A stretch of 43,269 bases of DNA from Bordetella parapertussis (GCA_945862265.1 CAMAXP010000041.1:1-43269); one strand, 5' to 3'; shown: positions 26,529 to 35,367, numbered from the stretch's first letter. Notes: generated from the letters alone by a model not told the origin. Program-made: numbers and translations.

Positions 26529-27740
26529 ATGAAACCCATCCTCATTGCCGGTGGCGGCATCGGCGGCATCGCAACGGCCCTGTGCCTGCGCGCGCGCGGC
26601 GTGCCGTTTGAACTGTTCGAGCAGGCCGAAGCCTTCCGCGAAGTCGGCGCGGGCATCCAGCTGTCGTGCAACGTAATGCGGATTTTCGTGAAGCTCGGCC
26701 TCGGGCCGGCACTGGAGCGCATCGGCGTGCGGCCGAAGGCGCTGGAAGTGCGCTCCTGGCAGTCGGGCGAGCGCATCCTCTGGACGCCCCTGGGCGAGGT
26801 GGCCGAGAAGCACTTCGGGGCCCCCTACCTGCATGCGCACCGGGCGGAAGTCCTCGATGTCATGGCCAGCGCGCTCGGCACCGCCAACATCCACCTGGGA
26901 AGCAAGGTGAAGCGCGTCGACCAGGACGCGGGCGGGGCCTCGCTGACCCTCGAGGACGGCACTACCTGGGACGGTGCGGCGGTTATCGGTGCCGACGGCA
27001 TCCACTCGATCGTCCGGGACCAGCTGTTCGGCAAAGGCACGCCACGGTTCTCCGGCAACGTCGCATGGCGCGGCACGATGCCGGCAGAGGCGGTCGCGGA
27101 CCTGAAGCTCGAACTCCAGTCGAACAACTGGTGGGGCCCGGAGCGCTGCATCGTGCACTACTTCATTTCGGCGGGCCACACGCACAACTGGATCGGGGTG
27201 GGGCGGTCTGCCGCGCCGTCGCGGGAGTCCTGGTCGGCGACGGGCAGCGTGGACGAGGCGCTGGCCGAATACGCGGGCTGGCACCCGCAGGTGCGCGGCG
27301 TGATCGGGGCTTCGACCAAGCTCTACCGGACTGCACTGCACGACCGCGAGCCGCTGGCGTCATGGCGCGACGGGCGGGTAGTGCTGCTCGGGGATGCGGC
27401 GCATGCGATGCTGCCCTTTCATGCGCAAGGGGCGGCGCAATCGATCGAGGATGCGTACGTGCTGGCGGCCTGCATTGCGGATGCGCCCGGTGCGCCAGGC
27501 GCCGCGTTCGAGCGCTACGAACTTTTGCGCAAGGACCGTGGCGAGTGGGTGCAGAAGTTTTCGCGCGATGCCGAGGAACTCTTCAACATGTCCGACGCCG
27601 GCAAGATCGCGCACCGCGATTCCCGGCTGCGCGAGAACCAGCAAAAGTACCCGAGCGGCTTTCCCGCCGGGCAGCAGCGGCTCTACGGGTACGACGCCGA
27701 CGCGGCTTTGGCCGCATTTCCTCCCACGGTGCCGGCATGA
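26529..27740 (+). CDS. FAD-dependent aromatic-ring monooxygenase (salicylate hydroxylase-like)
   Basis: This is a 403-aa flavoprotein hydroxylase of the PHBH group A family. The FAD-binding start is LIAGGGIGGIATALCL (residues 4-19). GADGIHSIVRDQLFG provides the DG motif (NADPH and FAD), and GDAAHAMLPFHAQGAAQSIEDA contacts the FAD ribityl chain. The best resemblance is to 3-hydroxybenzoate 6-hydroxylase and salicylate hydroxylase types. The substrate is not known. The ATG at 26529 is chosen because the Rossmann motif starts right after it. The stop overlaps the start of the next gene (ATGA), so the two are translationally coupled. Confidence 0.88.
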   Translation: MKPILIAGGGIGGIATALCLRARGVPFELFEQAEAFREVGAGIQLSCNVMRIFVKLGLGPALERIGVRPKALEVRSWQSGERILWTPLGEVAEKHFGAPYLHAHRAEVLDVMASALGTANIHLGSKVKRVDQDAGGASLTLEDGTTWDGAAVIGADGIHSIVRDQLFGKGTPRFSGNVAWRGTMPAEAVADLKLELQSNNWWGPERCIVHYFISAGHTHNWIGVGRSAAPSRESWSATGSVDEALAEYAGWHPQVRGVIGASTKLYRTALHDREPLASWRDGRVVLLGDAAHAMLPFHAQGAAQSIEDAYVLAACIADAPGAPGAAFERYELLRKDRGEWVQKFSRDAEELFNMSDAGKIAHRDSRLRENQQKYPSGFPAGQQRLYGYDADAALAAFPPTVPA

Positions 27741-28615
27741 TCGCCTGCCGCTGCGGTTCCATTGAGGTGATGCGCATCAAGGAGACGCTCGGCGCGGCGT
27801 TCCCGCCGGCGCACCTCCTGCCCGACCTGCCTGCGGAGGCGATCGAGCGCAACCTCGGCTGGCTCGCACCCAACCACTACGACCCGGTGAAGAAGCGCTT
27901 CGTGATGGGGACGCATACGTGGCTCCTGCGCACGCAGAAGCACGTCATCCTCGTCGACACCTGCATCGGCAACCACAAGGCACGCCCGAACTCGCCGGGA
28001 TTCGACAACCTCGAGCAGCCGTACCTCGAGCGGCTGGCGCAGGCGGGCTTCAAGCCCGAAGACGTCGACTTCGTGTTGTGCACCCACCTGCATGTGGACC
28101 ATGTGGGCTGGAACACGCAGCTGCGCGACGGGCGCTGGGTGCCGACGTTCCCGAACGCGAAAGTGCTCTGTTCGAAAGCCGAGCTGGCCTCGGCCGAGGC
28201 CAAGGCCAAGGCCAATCGTCCCGGCGACGACGACCGTGCGGTCTGGCAGGACAGCCTCCTGCCGGTCCTCGAAGCCGGCCAGCTGCTCGCCCTGGAAGGC
28301 CGTCACGCGATCGAAGACGGCCTGCTCGTGGATCCCACGCCCGGCCATACCCCGGGCCATGTGGTGCTGCGCGCCGAGTCCGCCGGCGAGCGCATGCTGT
28401 TCGCCGGTGACATCTGCCACCATCCTTTGCAGGTCTACTACCCCGACGTGAACAGCCGCTTCTGCGAAGACGCGGCCGGTGCGCGGGCCATGCGGCGGCG
28501 GGTGCTGGCCGACTGCGCGGAAAGCGGAGCGCTGTTCGCTCCTGCCCACTGGGGGCCGCCCCATGCCGGGCGGGTGGAGTCGACGGGTGGGTCGTTCAGC
28601 CTGCGCTGGGCCTAG
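27737..28615 (+). CDS. Metallo-beta-lactamase-fold hydrolase
   Basis: The 292-aa product has the zinc motif THLHVDHVGWN (HxHxDH, about residues 117-126), then GHTPGHVVL with the next His ligand, and later AGDICHHPLQ with the bridging Asp. The set is complete for a two-metal enzyme. The start overlaps the monooxygenase stop by 4 bp. The protein resembles the lactonase/quorum-quencher or general hydrolase branch, and the pairing suggests it opens a lactone or thioester derived from the monooxygenase product. This is inferred from the operon only. Confidence 0.88.
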   Translation: MIACRCGSIEVMRIKETLGAAFPPAHLLPDLPAEAIERNLGWLAPNHYDPVKKRFVMGTHTWLLRTQKHVILVDTCIGNHKARPNSPGFDNLEQPYLERLAQAGFKPEDVDFVLCTHLHVDHVGWNTQLRDGRWVPTFPNAKVLCSKAELASAEAKAKANRPGDDDRAVWQDSLLPVLEAGQLLALEGRHAIEDGLLVDPTPGHTPGHVVLRAESAGERMLFAGDICHHPLQVYYPDVNSRFCEDAAGARAMRRRVLADCAESGALFAPAHWGPPHAGRVESTGGSFSLRWA

Positions 28616-28698
28616 CCGGTCCGGGTTTCGAGTAAGCCAGACGATCGGCCACACCGGCAGTGACATCAAGTTGCGATTTGAGCGCCTCTGCTGAATCG

Positions 28699-28989
28699 TT
28701 AGCGTCCACCCAGAAGCACTCCCCGTTTCCGGGCGATTTCATCGATCAGGATTTTTTCCTTGCGTTGAACGCGAAGATCGACCCGCTCGTCCAGTTGACG
28801 CTCAACCTCGACAAGAAACGCAATCTCATCGCGATAAGTGGCCTCGGGAGCGACAACCTGGATATCAATATCCCCGCCACGCTCGAGGTCATTGACGCGA
28901 GATCCGAACAGCCGAACTTCGACAGCGTCGCCAAAATGCCTCCTGGCAATGCTCGTCAATGTTTCAAGGGTGTGCGCAGAAACTCGCAT
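28699..28989 (-). CDS. Minimal nucleotidyltransferase-fold protein (MNT)
   Basis: This is a 96-aa single-domain protein of the DNA polymerase beta-like nucleotidyltransferase superfamily. The motif FGSRVNDLERGGDIDIQV gives GS-x10-D-x-D, and VDLRV supplies the third acidic position. Such MNT proteins are usually antitoxins or AMP-transferases paired with a HEPN toxin. No HEPN gene lies on either side here; the neighbours are hemerythrin (27 nt upstream in the same direction) and the convergent MBL gene. It may be an orphan or the last gene of the leftward paa unit. Confidence 0.8.
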   Translation of the reverse strand: MRVSAHTLETLTSIARRHFGDAVEVRLFGSRVNDLERGGDIDIQVVAPEATYRDEIAFLVEVERQLDERVDLRVQRKEKILIDEIARKRGVLLGGR

Positions 28990-29016
28990 CGCAGAGCTCC
29001 CGAGGCACGGCGCCCG

Positions 29017-29457
29017 TCAGCCGGCGGTGGCGCCGCGCCTCAGCACCACCGGCACGCCGCCCATGCGGCGCTTGGCCAGCCATTGCGCGAGCGGCGCATC
29101 CATGTAGTCGGCGTGCCCGGGAAACCACTTGGCCAGTTCCGTGGCGAGGCGCCGGCCTTCGGCAAAGTCGCCTTCTGCGACGACCCCGATCACGAGGCGC
29201 ACGGAGGTCATCACCGCGTCGTGCTCGTCGATGTGGCAGTCCGCGGCGGGGAAGTCGGTGGTCTTCATCCACTCCCGTTCCTCGCCGAAATGCTTTTCTG
29301 CATGGCTTGCGAACTTGTCCAGCAAAGGGCCGATCTCGGCGTCGGGCGCTGACAGGATCGCATTGACGACTTCGACGAACTCGCGGTGCGTGGCATCCAT
29401 GGGTGGATACCCGAGCAGGTAGCGGTCGTTCCAGGGGAAGGGGATTGGGGAGGACAT
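29017..29457 (-). CDS. Bacteriohemerythrin (diiron oxygen-binding protein)
   Basis: This 146-aa four-helix hemerythrin has all seven iron ligands visible: His24, His56 and Glu60 (HFGEE), His75 and His79 (HIDEH), His115 and Asp120 (HADYMD). It also has the usual N-terminal W-N-x-x-Y-x-x-G-Y start. Such proteins bind O2 reversibly at a non-heme diiron site; roles include O2 storage or delivery to oxygenases and sensing. It lies 16 nt downstream of the SDR gene, in line with paaG-paaI-paaK, so it probably belongs to the aerobic phenylacetate unit. Confidence 0.93.
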   Translation of the reverse strand: MSSPIPFPWNDRYLLGYPPMDATHREFVEVVNAILSAPDAEIGPLLDKFASHAEKHFGEEREWMKTTDFPAADCHIDEHDAVMTSVRLVIGVVAEGDFAEGRRLATELAKWFPGHADYMDAPLAQWLAKRRMGGVPVVLRRGATAG

Positions 29458-29473
29458 GGTCGCGCAGGATACC

Positions 29474-30214
29474 TCAGCCGGCCATCGTCAGGCCACCCGA
29501 CACGCTGATGACCTGCCCGGTGATGTAGGCTGCCTCGTCGCTCGCGAGGAACGCGACGAGGCCGGGAACGTCATCCGGCTGGCCGACGCGCTTCATCGGG
29601 ATGGCGCGGACCAGCGCATCCATGACCTTCTGGCCCGCTTCGCCTTCGCCTGCGAACCCGCGCAGGATCGGCGTGTCGGTGGGGCCGGGGCAGACTACGT
29701 TCACGGTCACGCCTTTGCGGGCAAGTTCGCGCGCAAGCGTCTTGGAGAACGACAGGATCCCGCCCTTGCAGGCCGAGTACACCGATTCGCCCGACGAGCC
29801 CACGCGCGCCGCGTCCGATGAAATATTCACCACCCGGCCCCAGCCGCGCTTGGCCATCTGCGGCACCACGATGTGGTGCATGTTGAGCGGGCCGCGCAGG
29901 TTGATCGCGATCAGCTGTTCCCAGTCCGCAGGGTCCATGTCGATGAAGTTCTGGAAGCGGTCCCAGCCGGCGTTGTTGACCAGCACATCCACCTGCCCGA
30001 CGGAGTCCACTGCGGCCTTTGCAGCGGCGTAGTCGCTGATGTCGAAGGCGAGGGCGCGGCCATTGATTTCGGCGGCGACCTTCTGCGCGGCCTCGGCATT
30101 GCGGTCTGCGACCACGACTTTTGCGCCGGCCTCGGCGAAGCGCCGGCACAGGGCCGCGCCGATCGCGCCGCCGCCGCCGGTGACCAATACAACCTTATTC
30201 GTCAAACCTTTCAT
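29474..30214 (-). CDS. SDR-family dehydrogenase (BadH-like 3-hydroxyacyl-CoA dehydrogenase)
   Basis: This is a 246-aa classical short-chain dehydrogenase. The NAD(P) motif is TGGGGAIG (12-19), NNAG is at 80-83, and the catalytic pair Tyr146-x3-Lys150 is followed by PGPTDTP. The protein resembles BadH, which oxidises 2-hydroxycyclohexanecarboxyl-CoA. Its start overlaps the paaK stop by 4 bp. As paaH is not in the window, this enzyme may oxidise 3-hydroxyadipyl-CoA in the phenylacetate pathway. This is inference from position. Confidence 0.88.
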   Translation of the reverse strand: MKGLTNKVVLVTGGGGAIGAALCRRFAEAGAKVVVADRNAEAAQKVAAEINGRALAFDISDYAAAKAAVDSVGQVDVLVNNAGWDRFQNFIDMDPADWEQLIAINLRGPLNMHHIVVPQMAKRGWGRVVNISSDAARVGSSGESVYSACKGGILSFSKTLARELARKGVTVNVVCPGPTDTPILRGFAGEGEAGQKVMDALVRAIPMKRVGQPDDVPGLVAFLASDEAAYITGQVISVSGGLTMAG

Positions 30215-31509
30215 GATTTCCTTTTGTCGATGACGCGTTTGGCTTTCCCGATCGAGCGCTCGATGGTGCTGATGGGGACGATCTTCACTTCGGCGCTGAC
30301 GCCGATGAGGGACTTGATGTTGTGTGCAAGCGTGGCCGCCGAGCCTTGGTCCTGTGCGCCCGGCTGGATTTCCACCAGCACTGCCAGGTGGTCGAGCGGC
30401 CCGCTCTTGGTGAGTTCCAGCACGTAGTGGGGCGAGAGCTCGGGCTGCTTCAGGATCAGTTCCTCGATCTGCGTCGGGAATACGTTGACCCCGCGGATGA
30501 TCATCATGTCGTCCGACCGGCCGGTGATCTTCTCCATGCGGCGCATCGTGCGCGCGGTGCCGGGCAAGAGACGCGTGAGGTCGCGCGTGCGATAGCGGAT
30601 CACCGGCAGCGCTTCCTTGGTGAGCGAAGTAAAGACCAGTTCGCCCTGTTCGCCGTCAGGCAGCACGCGGCCCGTGGCCGGGTCGATGACCTCCGGGTAG
30701 AAGTGGTCCTCCCAGACGGTGAGCCCGTCCTTGGTCTCCACGCATTCCTGCGCGACGCCGGGGCCCATGACTTCGGAGAGGCCGTAGATGTCGATGGCGT
30801 CGAGCGACATGCGCTGTTCGATCTGGCGGCGCATCTCGTTGGTCCAGGGCTCCGCGCCGAAGATGCCTATGCGCAGGCTGCACTGCCTGGGGTCGAGGCC
30901 CTGCTTTTCCATCTCGTCGGCGATCGCCAGCATGTAGGACGGCGTCACCATGATGATGTCGGGCTTGAAATCGGTGATCAGCTGCACCTGCCGTTCGGTC
31001 ATGCCGCCCGACATGGGGATTGTGACGAGGCCAAGGCGCTCCGACCCGTAGTGAGCCCCCAGGCCGCCGGTGAAGAGGCCGTAGCCGTAGGCCACGTGCA
31101 CCTTGTCGCCGGGCCTTGCGCCCGCAGCGCGGATCGAGCGCGCCATGCAGTTCGTCCAGGTGTCGATGTCGCGGGCGGTGTAGCCGACCACCGTGGGCTT
31201 GCCGGTCGTGCCGGAGGAGGCGTGGAGTCGCACCACCTGGTCCATCGGTACGGCGAACATGCCGAAGGGATAAGTCTCGCGCAGGTCCGACTTGTTCGTC
31301 AGCGGGAATTTCGCGAGGTCGTCCAACGTCTTCAGGTCGCCGGGCTTCGCTCCGGCGGCGTCGAATTTCTTCCGGTAGTGCTCGACGTTGTCATAGGCGT
31401 GCTTCAACGACCACTTCAGGCGTTCGAGCTGCAGCGCCTGCAATTCGTCGCGCGAGGCTTTCTCGATCGGGTCCAAGGGGAACCCTTCCTTCTCCGGAAA
31501 TGTCTTCAT
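30211..31509 (-). CDS. paaK: Phenylacetate-CoA ligase
   Basis: PaaK activates phenylacetate with ATP and CoA to phenylacetyl-CoA, the committed step of the aerobic pathway. The ATG at 31509 gives 432 aa, the family length. The P-loop-like AMP-binding motif is SSGTTGKPTVVGYT, with later YGLSEVMGPGVAQEC and YRTRDLTRLLPG. The C-terminal lid domain contains IRGVNVFPTQIEELIL. It overlaps paaI upstream and the SDR downstream by 4 bp each, so the three are translationally coupled. Confidence 0.96.
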   Translation of the reverse strand: MKTFPEKEGFPLDPIEKASRDELQALQLERLKWSLKHAYDNVEHYRKKFDAAGAKPGDLKTLDDLAKFPLTNKSDLRETYPFGMFAVPMDQVVRLHASSGTTGKPTVVGYTARDIDTWTNCMARSIRAAGARPGDKVHVAYGYGLFTGGLGAHYGSERLGLVTIPMSGGMTERQVQLITDFKPDIIMVTPSYMLAIADEMEKQGLDPRQCSLRIGIFGAEPWTNEMRRQIEQRMSLDAIDIYGLSEVMGPGVAQECVETKDGLTVWEDHFYPEVIDPATGRVLPDGEQGELVFTSLTKEALPVIRYRTRDLTRLLPGTARTMRRMEKITGRSDDMMIIRGVNVFPTQIEELILKQPELSPHYVLELTKSGPLDHLAVLVEIQPGAQDQGSAATLAHNIKSLIGVSAEVKIVPISTIERSIGKAKRVIDKRKS

Positions 31510-31946
31510 GTCTCCTCCACAAGCAGTCCCTTGATGGTGGCCGACTTGCCGCGAAACACGGCGATCAGCTCGCTCTTCTGGTTGGTGACCTTCATGTCGT
31601 ACACGCCGGTGCGGCCGCGCAGCGCCTGCTCCACGCCCTCGGCGGTGAGCACGTCGCCGAGGAACGCGGGCGCGAGGAACTCGATCGCGCAGCCCGCCGC
31701 AACGGCGCGCTGGTTGTGGCTGTTGCACGCAAACGCAAAAGTGCTGTCGGCAAGGGTAAAGATCAACCCACCGTGGCAGAGGTTATGCCCGTTCACCATG
31801 TTGGCGGTCACGGTCATCGACAGGCGCGCGTAGCCCGGGCGCACTTCCTCGACCTTCATGCCCAGCCACTTGGAAGCGTTGTCCTCCCGCCACATGACCT
31901 CGGCTGCCGCCTTGGCGAGCGCCAGTGTGTCCACCGTCGGCCCCAC
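31506..31946 (-). CDS. paaI: Hydroxyphenylacetyl-CoA thioesterase PaaI
   Basis: This hotdog-fold thioesterase releases CoA from phenylacetyl- or hydroxyphenylacetyl-CoA, thought to rescue CoA from dead-end products. The motif NGHNLCHGGLIFTLADSTFAF contains the HGG and Asp typical of PaaI. No ATG fits. The GTG at 31946 overlaps the paaG stop (TAGTG) and gives 146 aa; a second GTG at 31934 is an alternative. The stop overlaps the paaK start. Confidence 0.93.
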   Translation of the reverse strand: MGPTVDTLALAKAAAEVMWREDNASKWLGMKVEEVRPGYARLSMTVTANMVNGHNLCHGGLIFTLADSTFAFACNSHNQRAVAAGCAIEFLAPAFLGDVLTAEGVEQALRGRTGVYDMKVTNQKSELIAVFRGKSATIKGLLVEET

Positions 31947-32734
31947 TATTGCCCCGTGAAGACGGGTTTGCGCTTTTCGAGGAAGGCGCTGACGCCTTCG
32001 CGGTAGTCCGGCGATCCGCCGGCCTGCCTTTGCAGGTCGCGCTCGAGGTCGAGCTGGGCTGAAAGCGAGTTGCCGGCCGCAGCGTAGAGGGCCTGTTTCA
32101 TCAGGCCGAGCGCGCGGGTGGGCTGGGTGGCGAGGTGCCGGCACATCGCCATGGCCTCGGCCGCGAGCTTGTCGTCGTCGTAGACCTTCCAGATCAAGCC
32201 CATGCGCTCAGCGTCCGTCGCGGGCAGCTTCTCGGCGAGCATGGCCAGTGCCATGGCGCGTCCGGTGCCGACCAGGCGCGGCAGGAAGTAGGTGCCGCCC
32301 GAGTCGGGCACGAGGCCGATCCTGGCGAAGGCCTGCAGGAACGAGGCCGATTTCGCCGCCAGCACGATATCGCAGGCAAGGGCGATGTTCGCGCCCGCGC
32401 CCGCCGCAACCCCGTTGACCGCGCAGATGATCGGCTTGGGCAGGGCCTGCATGAACTTCACCAGCGGGTTGTAGAACTGCTCGATGGTCGCGCCGAGGTC
32501 GCGTGGCGTGTCGCCTTCCTTCATCTCGCGCTCGGAGAGGTCCTGCCCGGCGCAGAACCCGCGACCGGATCCGGTGAGGAGCACGCAGCGGATCGCCGCG
32601 TTGCGCGCCGCATCATCGAACGCCGCGCGCAGGTGCCGGTGCATTTCGGGGTTGAAGGAATTCAGCTTCTCGGGCCGGTTCAGCGTGATGGTCAGCACGC
32701 CGGAGTCGAGCGCGGTCAGGATGGATTGGGTCAT
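31946..32734 (-). CDS. paaG: 1,2-epoxyphenylacetyl-CoA isomerase PaaG
   Basis: PaaG, of the crotonase family, converts the ring epoxide of phenylacetyl-CoA into oxepin-CoA and also isomerises a later double bond. The ATG at 32734 gives 262 aa. The oxyanion-hole block [13 protein letters not shown] and the [28 protein letters not shown] region (quoted in parts) are typical, and [18 protein letters not shown] carries the catalytic Asp. It is the first gene of the leftward unit, with a 122-bp divergent gap to paaA. Confidence 0.93.
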   Translation of the reverse strand: MTQSILTALDSGVLTITLNRPEKLNSFNPEMHRHLRAAFDDAARNAAIRCVLLTGSGRGFCAGQDLSEREMKEGDTPRDLGATIEQFYNPLVKFMQALPKPIICAVNGVAAGAGANIALACDIVLAAKSASFLQAFARIGLVPDSGGTYFLPRLVGTGRAMALAMLAEKLPATDAERMGLIWKVYDDDKLAAEAMAMCRHLATQPTRALGLMKQALYAAAGNSLSAQLDLERDLQRQAGGSPDYREGVSAFLEKRKPVFTGQ

Positions 32735-32856
32735 TGGAATGGTCCTGCGGTGGGGGAATCGATTGCGGTCGGGGAAAAGCTTACACCACCGCGCGGCGAG
32801 AGGCGCAACGACGGATGTATCATTCAGCAACGTCGAACCAAGCCTGCGGAGGCTGC
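32735..32856. promoter_or_regulatory. Divergent paaG/paaA promoter region
   Basis: These 122 bp must hold the promoters of both paa units. A separated inverted pair GCGGTGG (32747-32753) and CCACCGC (32786-32792) is present. A weak rightward -10 (TATCAT, 32818-32823) lacks a -35. A possible leftward TTGCGC/TGTAAG pair is spaced 17 nt. I see no clean PaaR or PaaX operator. Confidence 0.35.
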
Positions 32857-33870
32857 GTGTATACCCAGATGATGGATTTGCCCGGGCAGGTGGAGGTCGG
32901 CGCAACTGCGGGCGCTGCAGCAGGCGAAATGACCGCCGAGGAGCGCGCGTTCCAGGCGACCGTCGATGCCGAGGGCAAGATCGAGCCGCGCGACTGGATG
33001 CCCGACGCCTATCGCAAGACGCTGCTCCGGCAGATCTCGCAGCACGCGCATTCCGAGATCGTCGGCATGTATCCCGAAGGCAACTGGATCAGCCGCGCGC
33101 CCTCGCTCAAGCGCAAGGCCATCCTGATCGCCAAGGTGCAGGACGAGGCTGGCCACGGGCTCTACCTCTACAGCGCAGCCGAGACGCTCGGCCAGTCGCG
33201 CGACCAGATGATGGCGGCGCTGAATTCCGGCAAGGCCAAGTACTCGTCGATCTTCAACTACCCCACGCTGACCTGGGCGGATGTGGGCGTGATCGGCTGG
33301 CTGGTGGACGGCGCGGCGATCATGAACCAGATCCCGCTGTGCCGGTGTTCCTACGGGCCCTATGCCCGCGCGATGATCCGCGTCTGCAAGGAAGAGTCTT
33401 TCCATCAGCGCCAGGGGTTCGACATCATGCTGTCACTGTGTCGTGGCACGGAAAAGCAGAAGGCCATGGCGCAGGATGCGATGAACCGCTGGTGGTGGCC
33501 GGTGCTGCAGATGTTCGGGCCGCCCGACAAGGACAGCGTGCATTCGGGGCAGTCCGCGGCCTGGAAGATCAAGCGCGTGTCGAACGACGACCTGCGCCAG
33601 AAGTTCATCGACGCGACGGTGCCCCAGGCGGAACTCCTCGGCCTCACGATTCCCGACGCGGAACTCAAGTGGAACGCGGAGCGCGGCCACTACGCCATCG
33701 GCACCATCGACTGGGACGAGTTCTGGCGCGTGGTGAACGGCGACGGGCCGCTCAATCGCGAACGCCTCGCCACGCGCGTGGCGGCGTACGAAGAAGGGCA
33801 ATGGGTTCGCGATGCAGCGGTGGCCTATGCTTCAAAGCAGCGGGCCCGCGCGCACAAGGAGGCCGCATGA
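32857..33870 (+). CDS. paaA: Phenylacetyl-CoA epoxidase catalytic subunit PaaA
   Basis: PaaA is the diiron catalytic subunit of the multicomponent epoxidase PaaABCE. The GTG at 32857 (read [10 protein letters not shown]) has GCGGAGG 6 nt upstream and gives 337 aa. Iron-ligand helices are clear: [35 protein letters not shown] (E-x2-H) and [12 protein letters not shown] (E-x3-H). [13 protein letters not shown] and [12 protein letters not shown] are strongly conserved. The stop overlaps the paaB ATG (ATGA). Confidence 0.97.
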   Translation: MYTQMMDLPGQVEVGATAGAAAGEMTAEERAFQATVDAEGKIEPRDWMPDAYRKTLLRQISQHAHSEIVGMYPEGNWISRAPSLKRKAILIAKVQDEAGHGLYLYSAAETLGQSRDQMMAALNSGKAKYSSIFNYPTLTWADVGVIGWLVDGAAIMNQIPLCRCSYGPYARAMIRVCKEESFHQRQGFDIMLSLCRGTEKQKAMAQDAMNRWWWPVLQMFGPPDKDSVHSGQSAAWKIKRVSNDDLRQKFIDATVPQAELLGLTIPDAELKWNAERGHYAIGTIDWDEFWRVVNGDGPLNRERLATRVAAYEEGQWVRDAAVAYASKQRARAHKEAA

Positions 33871-34160
33871 GCGCAAACGAAAAGGAATGGCCTCTGTGGG
33901 AGGTGTTCATCCGCTCCAAGCAGGGCCTCGACCACAAGCATTGCGGCAGCCTCCACGCCCCGGACGCGAAGATGGCGATCCGGCTTGCTCGCGACGTCTA
34001 CACGCGTCGCATGGAGGGCGTATCCATCTGGGTGGTGCCGTCCAACGCGATCACCGCAGCCGATCCCGCGGAGCGCGAATCGTATGTCGACCCGATGGCC
34101 GACAAGATCTTCCGCCACCCGACGTTCTACGAACTGCCTGACGAAGTGAAGCACATGTGA
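33867..34160 (+). CDS. paaB: Phenylacetyl-CoA epoxidase subunit PaaB
   Basis: PaaB is a 97-aa small subunit that bridges the two PaaAC heterodimers in the epoxidase. It reads [20 protein letters not shown], then [20 protein letters not shown] and [19 protein letters not shown] sequence, all typical. The ATG overlaps the paaA stop, and its own TGA overlaps the GTG start of paaC. Confidence 0.96.
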   Translation: MSANEKEWPLWEVFIRSKQGLDHKHCGSLHAPDAKMAIRLARDVYTRRMEGVSIWVVPSNAITAADPAERESYVDPMADKIFRHPTFYELPDEVKHM

Positions 34161-34873
34161 GCTTCGAATCGCTCCTGCGCCTCGGTGACGACGCGCTGAT
34201 CCTCGGCCAGCGGCTTGCGGAGTGGCTCGGGCACTCGCCGGCCCTCGAAGAAGACATCGCCTCGGCCAATATTTCGCTCGACCTGATCGGCCAGGCGCGG
34301 CTGTGGCTGTCGCTGGCCGGTAAGGTGGAGGGCCGGGGCCGCGACGAGGACGCGCTTGCCTACCTGCGCGAAGACCACGAGTTCCGCAACTGCACGCTGG
34401 TCGAACTGCCCAACGGGGATTTCGCTTTCACGGCGGTGCGGCGCGTGTTGTTCGATGCATACCACGGCCTCTTGCTCGAGCGGCTGTCCCGATCGGCAGA
34501 CGCGGACATCGCCGCGATCGCGGCCAAGTCGAAAAAGGAAGTCGACTATCACCGCCGCCACTCCGCCGACTGGGTGATCCGGCTCGGCGACGGCACCGAT
34601 GAATCGCACCGGCGCGCGCAGTCGGCACTCGACTCGATGTGGAAGTACACGCACGAACTCTTTGCCCCCGACGCGGTCGACCCGGAGGCCGGGGCGCTCC
34701 GCGAGCCCTGGCTCGCGGACGTGAGCCGCATCCTCTCCGAGGCGACGCTCGCGCTCCCGCCGGAGGGGAAGTTCGTGTCGCACGGCCGGCAGGGCGTGCA
34801 CAGCGAGCACCTCGCGTACCTGCTGGCGGAAATGCAGGTGCTGCATCGCGCCCATCCCGGTGCCCGATGGTAG
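34157..34873 (+). CDS. paaC: Phenylacetyl-CoA epoxidase structural subunit PaaC
   Basis: PaaC has a ferritin-like fold related to PaaA but without the metal site, and pairs with PaaA. The GTG at 34157 overlaps the paaB stop. The product has 238 aa, near the usual 245-250. Conserved parts are LRLGDDALILGQRLAEW, NISLDLIGQARLWL and VDYHRRHSADWVIRLGDGT, with the C-terminal HLAYLLAEMQVLHRAHPGA. It overlaps paaD by 7 bp. Confidence 0.95.
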   Translation: MSFESLLRLGDDALILGQRLAEWLGHSPALEEDIASANISLDLIGQARLWLSLAGKVEGRGRDEDALAYLREDHEFRNCTLVELPNGDFAFTAVRRVLFDAYHGLLLERLSRSADADIAAIAAKSKKEVDYHRRHSADWVIRLGDGTDESHRRAQSALDSMWKYTHELFAPDAVDPEAGALREPWLADVSRILSEATLALPPEGKFVSHGRQGVHSEHLAYLLAEMQVLHRAHPGARW

Positions 34874-35367
34874 GCGCCGCGGTGTCCGTGGCCGAGGTGT
34901 ATGCCTCGCTTGCGGGGATTCCCGACCCCGAAATCCCGGTGATTTCGATCACCGACCTGGGGATCGTTCGCGACGTCGCGATCGACGGCGAATCCGTCGT
35001 GGTCACGATCACGCCGACCTATTCCGGGTGCCCGGCCATGCATGCCATCGAGGAGGATGTCGGGTTCCGCCTGCGCGCGCTGGGCTTTGCGCACATCGAG
35101 GTCCGGACCGTGCTCGCGCCGGCTTGGAGCACAGACTGGATCGCGCCGGAGGCCCGCGAACGCATGCGCGAGTACGGTATCGTCCCGCCGCACCCGGTGC
35201 GCGGGGCGGACACCCACCGCATCCACCTTTACTCGCGCTCGATCGCCTGCCCCCGGTGCATGTCGGAGAATACCGAGCGGTTGTCCGAATTCGGCTCGAC
35301 CGCGTGCAAGGCGATGTACCGCTGCCTCGACTGCCGCGAACCCTTCGATTATTTCAAGCCGCTGTGA
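34867..35367 (+). CDS. paaD: Phenylacetate pathway protein PaaD (DUF59/MIP18 type)
   Basis: PaaD is an accessory factor for the epoxidase, probably in Fe-S or diiron-centre maturation. The ATG at 34867 gives 166 aa. The DUF59 core (GIPDPEIPVISITDLGIVRDV and TPTYSGCPAMHAIEEDV) is followed by a C-terminal zinc-ribbon-like part with two CxxC pairs (CPRC and CLDC) and an extra Cys between them. It lies between paaC and paaE in the usual order. Confidence 0.95.
   Translation: MVGAAVSVAEVYASLAGIPDPEIPVISITDLGIVRDVAIDGESVVVTITPTYSGCPAMHAIEEDVGFRLRALGFAHIEVRTVLAPAWSTDWIAPEARERMREYGIVPPHPVRGADTHRIHLYSRSIACPRCMSENTERLSEFGSTACKAMYRCLDCREPFDYFKPL

Noticed and set aside
28616..28989. A type VII MNT-HEPN toxin-antitoxin pair
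   Set aside because: Only the MNT part is present; the adjacent 83-nt gap and neighbours hold no HEPN protein.
32735..32856. PaaR/PaaX operator in the divergent paa promoter
   Set aside because: Only a widely separated GCGGTGG/CCACCGC pair is present. It does not match a compact TetR- or PaaX-type palindrome.
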